This document shows positions 1-6,072 of a DNA stretch of 19,302 nt, one piece after another. Under the pieces are notes generated by a model, which did no database searches, was not told the DNA's origin, and was given only the letters and a program-made list of their open reading frames with translations. A program made the position numbers and the translations under genes. Numbering within the stretch: position 1 is the stretch's first letter; each line of letters opens with the position of its first letter. Source of the stretch: Mycobacterium sp. (GTDB taxonomy: Bacteria; Actinomycetota; Actinomycetes; Mycobacteriales; Mycobacteriaceae); NCBI GenBank assembly GCA_018882545.1, contig VERS01000001.1, positions 1 through 19,302 on the forward strand, written 5' to 3'.

Positions 1-186
1 CCCTAGAGCTGACGCGACCCGTCTGAGGTTTCGGACGGACGGGCTACCGCCTCGTGTTTCCCAGGAATTGACCACACTTGGATTGACACCGATGCGCATC
101 GCTAACTCGGCTTGACTGATACCCAATGACATGCGGGCTGCGCGCATCTTGTCAGCGTCGAACTGCCCCGGAAGTGGTACGGGCAT
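1..186 (-). CDS. XRE-family HTH transcriptional regulator, N-terminal part (cut by left edge)
   Basis: The reverse strand reads 62 codons without a stop, from ATG at 186 to the window edge. It is preceded by AGGGAG, an actinobacterial-strength Shine-Dalgarno, about 4 bases upstream. Residues 13-62 look like a Cro/C1-type helix-turn-helix: KMRAARMSLGISQAELA (helices 1-2), then GVNPSVVNSWETRG (recognition helix) and a region reading SPSVRNLRRVASALG. The S-Q-x-E-L-A and W-E motifs are typical of the family. Such proteins bind operator DNA as dimers and usually repress. The gene is divergent from the tns operon across about 250 bases, so it could control itself, the transposition genes, or a leftward operon that is not visible. 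Whether it lies inside or outside the transposon cannot be decided here. The C-terminal part is missing, so a toxin-antitoxin antitoxin or a phage-type repressor are both possible. Confidence 0.8.
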   Translation of the reverse strand, partial: MPVPLPGQFDADKMRAARMSLGISQAELAMRIGVNPSVVNSWETRGGSPSVRNLRRVASALG

Positions 187-217
187 TGCACTCCCTTGAC
201 GACACGCGGCCTGGCGG

Positions 218-244
218 TGATTGCAATAGCGTATCTCACAATCA
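218..244. promoter_or_regulatory. possible operator: inverted repeat TGATTG-N15-CAATCA
   Basis: TGATTG at 218-223 is the exact reverse complement of CAATCA at 239-244. The repeat sits 32-58 bases upstream of the XRE start, in the AT-richest part of this intergenic region, where a promoter for the leftward gene would be expected. A spaced dyad fits dimeric XRE binding and autoregulation. A 6-base arm can arise by chance, and I could not pick convincing -10/-35 hexamers, so this is a suggestion only. Confidence 0.25.
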
Positions 245-320
245 AATATGTACCGCAGCGCGTGGCACCGGACCGGCGCAGAGTATCGAAGGAGGGTCGC
301 CGAGGCGTTGGAGTCATAGA

Positions 321-401
321 CGGCTTTCAGGAGCGAACCTCGCCCTGAAAAGCCGAAAGCCGGGGAGGGCAATCCCCGGCTCTCGTACACGGCGTAAGCC
401 G
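321..401 (+). other. three tandem hairpins with competing pairings upstream of tnsA
   Basis: Hairpin 1 pairs CGGCTTTCAG (321-330) with CTGAAAAGCCG (345-355), with one bulged A. Hairpin 2 pairs GCCGGGGA (359-366) with TCCCCGGC (373-380), a perfect 8-bp stem with a 6-base loop. Hairpin 3 pairs CGGC (390-393) with GCCG (398-401) around GTAA. The first arm, CGGCTTTC (321-328), can also pair perfectly with GAAAGCCG (355-362), and that pairing would break hairpin 2. Mutually exclusive folds just before a leader ORF resemble an attenuator. They could equally be structured DNA at the transposon end. No U-tract follows hairpin 2, so it is not a canonical intrinsic terminator. Confidence 0.4.
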
Positions 402-426
402 CATTAGCTCGTTCATCCCTATGCTC

Positions 427-432
427 AGGAGG
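427..432 (+). promoter_or_regulatory. strong Shine-Dalgarno AGGAGG
   Basis: AGGAGG is the best ribosome-binding sequence in the region. It lies downstream of the ATG at 421, which would open the longest tnsA reading, so it cannot serve that start. It is correctly placed, 4 bases away, for a TTG at 437 that opens a 22-codon ORF. This argues against translation from 421. Confidence 0.5.
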
Positions 433-436
433 AACT

Positions 437-505
437 TTGTTCATTTCACCCTGCCCATCGGCGGCTGTCAACGGCCGCCCCGGCATGTCGCAGGTTTCGT
501 TGTGA
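437..505 (+). CDS. candidate leader peptide, translationally coupled to tnsA
   Basis: A 22-codon ORF begins with TTG 4 bases after AGGAGG and ends with TGA at 503-505. The final A of that stop is the first base of the ATG at 505 (TGATG), the start I favour for tnsA. The predicted peptide is MFISPCPSAAVNGRPGMSQV followed by SL, and I recognise no homologue. A well-initiated short ORF whose stop overlaps the next start is the classic arrangement for translational coupling. It would explain how tnsA is translated with only a weak Shine-Dalgarno of its own. The alternative is that the AGGAGG is fortuitous. Nothing but ribosome-binding site and spacing supports the peptide. Confidence 0.3.
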   Translation: MFISPCPSAAVNGRPGMSQVSL

Positions 506-1317
506 TGGGGCGCCACATCGCGGCTGCCGGCGCACCCGCCGCCGAGCCGCTGTTTCTCGCCCCCGACTTCACGCTCCCGTCGACGCCGAACGTGCGTTGG
601 CTGTTCAAACTCTCCGACGACGAGACGCTCGAGTGGTTCTGGGATGAGTGGGGCACCCCACCGCTGGAGCAGCTGAGGCCGTGTCGCAACCCGCGTTCAT
701 CGGAGAACAACCGGCACATCCCGGTCACGGCCTACTCGATGACGATGGGAGACCACGTCTGTCTCGAGTCGGGACTGGAGCACGATCTGTTGCGCAGGGT
801 CGATCGGGACCCGGGTGTCCGACTGATCGTTGCCCAGCCGTTGAGACTTTCTTGGCCGGGAAACAAAGCAGGTTCGCGTTCGCGCAGGTACCACACCCCC
901 GACCTGCTCACCGCCCGCGCCAATGGCGAGGTCACGGTCTGGGATGCCAGATCGGAAGACCGTATCGACGAGGACTTCCGCGCGACGGTGGAACTAACGC
1001 GCCGTGCTTGCCACGACGTCGGCTGGCGATATGAGCTCTTCACGGGTCTTGGGAATGCCGAACGCCTCAACCTGATTTGGCTCCACGGGTTCCGCAAGCG
1101 ACCCCCCTGGGCCGACCAGTTCGAGGACCAACTCCGAGCCGCAACCACCACAGCCGAAACCACCTTGGGTGGCCTCTTCTCGCTGGATGACGGAACCGGA
1201 AGGTTGATTTCCACCGTCTGGCATCTGATCTGGCGGGGAGTGCTCGCCATCGACATGGCTGCGCCGATCACGAAGCGGACCGCTGTGACTGTTGCGAAGG
1301 AGCGAGCCAATGTCTAA
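505..1317 (+). CDS. tnsA: TnsA-like heteromeric transposase endonuclease subunit
   Basis: In Tn7, TnsA is a restriction-enzyme-fold nuclease that cuts the 5' ends of the transposon while TnsB cuts the 3' ends, allowing cut-and-paste movement. From the ATG at 505 the product is 270 residues, close to Tn7 TnsA (273). The same frame extends to an ATG at 421 (298 residues), but that start has no Shine-Dalgarno and a strong one lies downstream of it. The nuclease core is visible: E88 in CLESGLEHD, D133 in RYHTPDLL, and the second strand VTVWDARSED. At that last position canonical proteins carry Q/D/E-x-K, while here it is D147-A-R149, so the expected lysine is an arginine. A low-complexity alanine/threonine stretch near residues 211-219 precedes the C-terminal segment thought to contact TnsC. 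The stop overlaps tnsB by 8 bases. Family and context are firm; full catalytic competence is less certain. Confidence 0.9.
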   Translation: MGRHIAAAGAPAAEPLFLAPDFTLPSTPNVRWLFKLSDDETLEWFWDEWGTPPLEQLRPCRNPRSSENNRHIPVTAYSMTMGDHVCLESGLEHDLLRRVDRDPGVRLIVAQPLRLSWPGNKAGSRSRRYHTPDLLTARANGEVTVWDARSEDRIDEDFRATVELTRRACHDVGWRYELFTGLGNAERLNLIWLHGFRKRPPWADQFEDQLRAATTTAETTLGGLFSLDDGTGRLISTVWHLIWRGVLAIDMAAPITKRTAVTVAKERANV

Positions 1318-3466
1318 CGGACGGACGAACCTGAACATCGGTGCTCGCGTCCTGACCGAGGCCGGCACCGCCGTTGTCGTCACCATCAGGGCCGCGGGCG
1401 TGGAACTCCGCGACACGATCGGCCAGATTCGGCACGTCGACTGGTGCGACTTGTCGACAGTGCGCGCCATCACCGACGGTGAAGTGGCGGTGCTCTGCGA
1501 AGCCCTGCGCCCGATCTGGGACAGACTCGACGCCGATGCCCGCAACATCGCCTTGCGCCGGATGGAGGTCGTCCAGGAGATTCTGACCGGCTTCCGAAAC
1601 GGGCACCCCGAACTGGCTCGACCAGGTGAACCACGCTTCCCCTTCGGAACGGGATACGGAATCTCCGAGGCTCGTCGGTGCACGGTGATGGCCGCGGTTC
1701 TCAGCGAAGAGGAGCAATGCGATCGCGTGTTGCAGAGACGGGTTGACGACGGGGAAATTCAGCCGACGGGCACCAGCCCCAGCACCGTCAGGAACTGGCT
1801 CCGCGACTACAAGAGGGGCGGCCTGCTGGCGCTCGTTGATGGCCGCAGCCTGCGGAAAAGCGGAGGATGGGATCTCGTCGATCCGCGATATCAGGCTGTC
1901 GCGCGAGAGGTCGTCGACTCACTCGACGGTGACCGCTCGACCGTTTCCATCGCGGAACTCGATCGGCGGATTCGGGTCCAGCTCCTCCAGGAAGGGGCTG
2001 GTGATCTGGTGACGCCGCAGCGCGCGACTTCGGCCTTCTTGTCGGCGCTGAAGGGCGAGAAGGGCTCAACGACACGAGCCCAGAAGAGCCACAAGTTGGC
2101 ACGGGTTTCCGGGAAGAGCCATTTTCCCGCAATCAAACCCGGCCAGATCGTGGCGATCGATGCGACTCGGGCGGACAACCTCGTTTATGACTCGCTGACG
2201 GGCAGCGTGTGCAGTGTCGAGGTCATCAGCGCCATGGACGTGGCGACCCGAAGCATTGTCGGGCTGCGCGTGGTGCCCCGGAGTGCCGACGCGGTAGATG
2301 CCGGCCTCCTGATCTACGACGTGTGCCGGCCGTTTTCGATGAAAGTGGACGGTACCTCAATCGGGGACTGGCGGTGGGCGGGACTCCCGGCGTCTCTGGA
2401 TCTGACCCAGGTCGACGTCACCACGAAACGCCGCAGGATCGCGCCGGACTTCTCCACGCTGCAGGGCGAGCACTCCATCCCGAGTGTGATGCCCGACGCT
2501 ATTAGATGCGACCACGGTTCGATCTTCGTCAGCGCCCACTTCCGGGCGGTCCTGCGTGACCTGGGCATCGACCTGCTGCTGAGCCGGGGCAAGAAACCGA
2601 CGGACAACCCTCACGTCGAAAGGTGGCATGAAACCCTCCAGCGTGCCCTCCAACAAATCCCCGGGTACAAGGGGCGCAACGTGGCTGAGCGCGGGCGGTT
2701 CGTCAGCGAAGAGCCCCTGCTCACCGCCGCCGAGCTACAGGCGCACCTGAGACGGTTCATCGCCCTGGATTACCACCGCACCCATCACACCGGACTCGTT
2801 CTTCCCGGGGAGCCAACCGCAAAGCTCAGTCCGCTGGAAATGTGGGATGTGATGGTCGAGGCGACCGGCTGCATCGACGTACCCCAGCGACCGGACCTGA
2901 TCTACCAGTTCCTGCCGATTCGATGGGCCACGATCGGTCGAACCGGGGTCGAACTATCGGACCTGGTCTACGACTCCGATCACCTCGACGACTACCGGCT
3001 CGTGCCCGACGGATTCTTCGGTGGACCGGGCCAGGCCGCGCCGTTCTTCTTGGACCCGCACGATCTTTCACGAATCTGGTTCAGCGATCCCCGGACCAAA
3101 CGTGTGGTCCCGATTCCCTGGCGGGGCGCCAACCGCATCGACGCGCCGATGACCGAGGCGATCGTCGACGCGGCCCGCAAGCGGATCCGTGAGCGCGGCG
3201 GCAATTCGGTGCTCAACCGCGGATCCGCGACGCGGCAGATCCTCAATGAACTGGTCCAACTCACCCAACCGTCGAACAGCCGGAAGGGCCGAGCCATGCT
3301 GGCCGCTTCCGCGCGGCGGTTCGAGCAATCACAGGAAGACCACGCTGAAGCTCAGGCGGCGCAGGAGAAGCTCGCCGAGCAACAGCCATCGCCGCAGCGC
3401 GATTCCAAAGTTATTGAGATCGAACGCCTTCGACGTGCTTGGCCCAACCTCCAGGACGAGGAGTAA
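1310..3466 (+). CDS. tnsB: TnsB-like DDE transposase (Mu/Tn7 integrase family)
   Basis: TnsB binds repeats at the transposon ends, cuts the 3' ends and joins them to target DNA. The ATG at 1310 is chosen over the in-frame ATG at 1292 because AAGGAG (1297-1302) lies 7 bases upstream. The product has 718 residues, near the size of Tn7 TnsB (702). An N-terminal winged/HTH-like region is seen around residues 155-178 (TSPSTVRNWLRDYKRGG). The RNase H-fold integrase core carries D284 in QIVAIDATRAD, D401 in IRCDHGS and E437 in HVERWHETL; D401 to E437 is the classic D-x35-E spacing. A Mu-transposase C-terminal beta-barrel is likely at about 525-600, followed by a charged, Gln/Glu-rich helical tail (about 655-718) of the kind that contacts TnsC. 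The gene overlaps tnsA by 8 bases and ends 6 bases before tnsC. Confidence 0.97.
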   Translation: MSNGRTNLNIGARVLTEAGTAVVVTIRAAGVELRDTIGQIRHVDWCDLSTVRAITDGEVAVLCEALRPIWDRLDADARNIALRRMEVVQEILTGFRNGHPELARPGEPRFPFGTGYGISEARRCTVMAAVLSEEEQCDRVLQRRVDDGEIQPTGTSPSTVRNWLRDYKRGGLLALVDGRSLRKSGGWDLVDPRYQAVAREVVDSLDGDRSTVSIAELDRRIRVQLLQEGAGDLVTPQRATSAFLSALKGEKGSTTRAQKSHKLARVSGKSHFPAIKPGQIVAIDATRADNLVYDSLTGSVCSVEVISAMDVATRSIVGLRVVPRSADAVDAGLLIYDVCRPFSMKVDGTSIGDWRWAGLPASLDLTQVDVTTKRRRIAPDFSTLQGEHSIPSVMPDAIRCDHGSIFVSAHFRAVLRDLGIDLLLSRGKKPTDNPHVERWHETLQRALQQIPGYKGRNVAERGRFVSEEPLLTAAELQAHLRRFIALDYHRTHHTGLVLPGEPTAKLSPLEMWDVMVEATGCIDVPQRPDLIYQFLPIRWATIGRTGVELSDLVYDSDHLDDYRLVPDGFFGGPGQAAPFFLDPHDLSRIWFSDPRTKRVVPIPWRGANRIDAPMTEAIVDAARKRIRERGGNSVLNRGSATRQILNELVQLTQPSNSRKGRAMLAASARRFEQSQEDHAEAQAAQEKLAEQQPSPQRDSKVIEIERLRRAWPNLQDEE

Positions 3467-3472
3467 CGCGAC

Positions 3473-4531
3473 ATGGATTCACAGATTTGGCACGACTACT
3501 GTGTCGCTGCGCCCCCACAGCCCCCGCCGGTTCTCACGGTGAAGCAGTGGGCCGCCCTCACCGATCAGGACTTCGGGCTCCAGATCGAGATGTTGGAGCA
3601 GTGGCTGGGGTACGTGTACATCGAAACTCCTGAGTTGGCTGCGATCACTCGCACCATGACTCGGACGGTCAGGGCGAACGCCTACTCGCCCCCGGGCGCC
3701 AAGAACATCGTTGCGCTCAGCGGGCGAAATCTCGCCGGGAAGAGCACCCTGGCCAAGCGTTGGGCGCGGAGCATCTACCGGGAGTTGATCACGGACAGCC
3801 CTCTGGACGACAGGGGCCGACCGGTCCGAAGGCCCACTCGCGGCTGGGAAGTCGACTTCTGTCCGGTGGTCTTTCTCAACATGGGGGCAGGGGCCAAGAT
3901 GGCGGCGTTCGACGGCCTGATTCTCTCGTTCTTCGGACTACCGACGGATGGCCGCGTGCGGGAACTCACCGCCTCAGCGGTGAGGGCGATCCAGCGGCAC
4001 CGGACGAAGGTCCTCGTGATCGACGACGCGCACTTCATCAAGACTGTCTGCAAAGACGCCCGTGACGTGTTGGACCACATCAAGAAGATCAACACCGAGA
4101 TAGGGGAGGTCGGCGCAACGCTGGTCCTCGTCGGTGCCGATCTCACCGACAACGCCTTGGCGCACGACCCGCAGATTGCGGGCCGAATGAAACTCCGCGC
4201 CTTCCCCCAGTACGAGATCGACACCGCTGAAGAACAGTGCGCCTGGCAACGGATCGTCCGTGATCTGGAAGACCAGGTGCTGCCGTTCTTGCCGGCGGGA
4301 AAGCCCGGAATGCTCTTCACCGAGCTTGCCGGCGAGTTGTGGTGCCGTACGCAGGGATATCTCGGTGATTTGAGAGAACTCGTCTGTGAGGCAACGATTC
4401 TCGCTACAGAGGATCGCAGCCACCGGATCCAGCGGAAACACCTCGACATGGTCGACCTCAGCGTGCGAGCCGAGTTGGTGGAGAAGACCTCCAAGTCTCC
4501 GTCACGCCGACGCCGAAAGGCGAAGGTGTGA
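3473..4531 (+). CDS. tnsC: TnsC-like AAA+ ATPase, transposition regulator
   Basis: TnsC assembles in an ATP-dependent way on target DNA, receives the target-selector signal from TniQ/TnsD and activates the TnsA-TnsB transposase. GAGGAG (3458-3463) lies 9 bases before the ATG. In the 352-residue product the Walker A is SGRNLAGKST with K90. Walker B is VLVIDDAHF with D184-D185, where Asp replaces the more common Glu; DDAH is familiar in TnsC/TniB-type proteins. A sensor-1 region reads VLVGADL near 218-224. Downstream, GYLGDLREL (295-303) matches the sensor-2/lid region. The tail is strongly basic (SPSRRRRKAKV) and may bind DNA. The stop overlaps the first possible start of tniQ (GTGA), so TnsC and TniQ1 are probably translated together. 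Confidence 0.95.
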   Translation: MDSQIWHDYCVAAPPQPPPVLTVKQWAALTDQDFGLQIEMLEQWLGYVYIETPELAAITRTMTRTVRANAYSPPGAKNIVALSGRNLAGKSTLAKRWARSIYRELITDSPLDDRGRPVRRPTRGWEVDFCPVVFLNMGAGAKMAAFDGLILSFFGLPTDGRVRELTASAVRAIQRHRTKVLVIDDAHFIKTVCKDARDVLDHIKKINTEIGEVGATLVLVGADLTDNALAHDPQIAGRMKLRAFPQYEIDTAEEQCAWQRIVRDLEDQVLPFLPAGKPGMLFTELAGELWCRTQGYLGDLRELVCEATILATEDRSHRIQRKHLDMVDLSVRAELVEKTSKSPSRRRRKAKV

Positions 4532-6057
4532 CCGGCGGTGCGGTGAACGGCCGGATCCAAGGGGCCGAGATGCGGTTACCGGTCCGAGGCAGCCCCGTAC
4601 CTGGTGAGGCGATTGCCTCCTACAGTCGCAGGCTTTCGGAGGCCAACAGCATCGCCACGCACCAGCTGGTCAGGCTGTGCGGATCGGACCCGGCCCGAAA
4701 CCGAGAGGCGCGGCATGTTCTGGCCGACCGCGTCGGGCTCGCACGGGGCGAATTCGATGAGTTGACGGTGACGGCCGCAAGGAAAGCGCTCATCGACAAG
4801 CCCGATTACTGGAGACTCAAATCGACTGTCTGGAAGTGCCGAACCTGCGCTTTGGACGGAATCGAACTCGCACTGAGCGGGTTCGCGATCCAGTTCCTCT
4901 GCCTGCGCTGTGGAACATTCCTCACCCGCAGTGAGGAAGGTGATGCGCCGCCGATTCCCGCGAGCGAAGACTTGATCGCGCTTCAGCAGGAACTCTTGTA
5001 CGCCCTTCCATGCCGGAACCACCGGGCAATTGCCACCCGGTTCACACGGCTGCGACAACTGAGCAAGACAGTCGGCAGCGCCCTGTCCTCGAGTGAAGCG
5101 GTCGGTTACGGCCTCTCTAAAAGCGAAGCCGCCTCTGGTGCCGCATGGCGGCGGTCTCGCCCCAGGGATCTCCCATTGGGGCTTCCCGAGGTGCCCAGCT
5201 TGGTCGGTGCGGTGTTGTCGAAGACGTGGGAGCAGACAGCCAGTAGCAACCTGTGTTTCCTACAGACACGGGCGATCCGCGAATTCCGACACAGAGAGTT
5301 TCGGCGGGCGGTCGTCTACGAGGAATTCTCCGACATCGACCCGGCCGACCACATGCAGCGCGCATCGAGCTCAGGCACCGGAACGGATGGGATCGGGGAA
5401 CAGATACGCCACCTCGTCCGCAGCAGCGGCCTGCAGTCCAAGCACGTGCCCGAGGAGGTCCGATACCGGTCCGACCCGTTTCTCATCGACGTCATGGCCT
5501 GGCGCTGGCGCCGCCACGTCTGTCGGCAGCTACGGCTCTGGCTACTCCAGATCGAACTCAGCGACGAGGTCATAGCGAGCCGGCGCGAAGCCCGACCCGT
5601 CCCGCGGGCCGTGGACCGACGGCTCGATCAACTGAGGAAGTCCTTCTACGCAAGGGAAGCCATCATCGGGGACTTCACGGCCGAGACGGCCCAGACCGTG
5701 CTGTCACAGATGCTCCGTCTCGGCCAGGACATCGTCCGGGAGGTGACGAGCTATGCCGAACCGCGGGTCCGTCTGACACCGTCATTGCTACGGCAACTCG
5801 CGCCCTCGGCGATCGCGATCGGCCCTAGCGCGGTCGATCTTGCACGCGCCTGGATGTGGCTCGACGAAGTCGCCGGCCAGGATGCGTATGGGTACCTGCC
5901 CATGATCTCACCCCTCCTGATGGAGAGGTTCGACCGTTCGCTGCGGCCCGACGAGCGGCTATCGCTGCGGGAGTATCGAATCCGGCAGCAGACCGTCCTG
6001 ATGCAGGACGTCGCGCCGGGCAAAAGCGCCGCTTCTCCCGACGCTCTCCTCGCCTGA
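4528..6057 (+). CDS. tniQ: TniQ/TnsD-family target-selection protein 1
   Basis: TniQ proteins recognise the target and recruit TnsC. The product has 509 residues from the GTG at 4528, whose bases overlap the tnsC stop. An ATG at 4570 preceded by AAGGGG (4559-4564, 5-base spacer) would give 495 residues and is a serious alternative; the recognisable N-terminal pattern MRLPVRGSPVPGEAIASYSRRL begins there. A zinc-ribbon-like region has C104-x2-C107 and C125-x2-C128. The usual TniQ pattern has further Cys/His pairs in this region, so the metal site here looks reduced. The remaining 370 residues are Arg-rich and helical with no motif I can name; in TnsD this part binds the attachment site. The length matches Tn7 TnsD (508) rather than a minimal TniQ, so sequence-specific targeting is plausible. 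Confidence 0.88.
   Translation: MTGGAVNGRIQGAEMRLPVRGSPVPGEAIASYSRRLSEANSIATHQLVRLCGSDPARNREARHVLADRVGLARGEFDELTVTAARKALIDKPDYWRLKSTVWKCRTCALDGIELALSGFAIQFLCLRCGTFLTRSEEGDAPPIPASEDLIALQQELLYALPCRNHRAIATRFTRLRQLSKTVGSALSSSEAVGYGLSKSEAASGAAWRRSRPRDLPLGLPEVPSLVGAVLSKTWEQTASSNLCFLQTRAIREFRHREFRRAVVYEEFSDIDPADHMQRASSSGTGTDGIGEQIRHLVRSSGLQSKHVPEEVRYRSDPFLIDVMAWRWRRHVCRQLRLWLLQIELSDEVIASRREARPVPRAVDRRLDQLRKSFYAREAIIGDFTAETAQTVLSQMLRLGQDIVREVTSYAEPRVRLTPSLLRQLAPSAIAIGPSAVDLARAWMWLDEVAGQDAYGYLPMISPLLMERFDRSLRPDERLSLREYRIRQQTVLMQDVAPGKSAASPDALLA
4559..4564 (+). promoter_or_regulatory. Shine-Dalgarno AAGGGG favouring an internal tniQ start at 4570
   Basis: AAGGGG lies 5 bases before the in-frame ATG at 4570. 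It is stronger than what precedes the GTG at 4528. Either start may be used; the choice changes only the first 14 residues. Confidence 0.45.
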
Positions 6058-6072
6058 GCGCTCGGACCCGGT

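Noticed and set aside
359..380. Intrinsic terminator upstream of tnsA
   Set aside because: The stem is strong but is followed by TCTCGTACAC rather than a T-run, and no gene ends nearby on the plus strand.
126..407. 93-codon plus-strand ORF upstream of tnsA
   Set aside because: It overlaps the XRE gene and the hairpin region, has no family motif, and its composition is low-complexity Arg/Gly as expected of random GC-rich frames.
732..1310. 192-codon minus-strand ORF opposite tnsA
   Set aside because: It lies wholly antisense to a recognisable gene and is Ser/Arg-rich without motifs, typical of an antisense shadow in GC-rich DNA.
3775..4560. 261-codon minus-strand ORF opposite tnsC
   Set aside because: It lies antisense to a gene with clear Walker motifs, is Ser/Arg-rich, and has no start signals.
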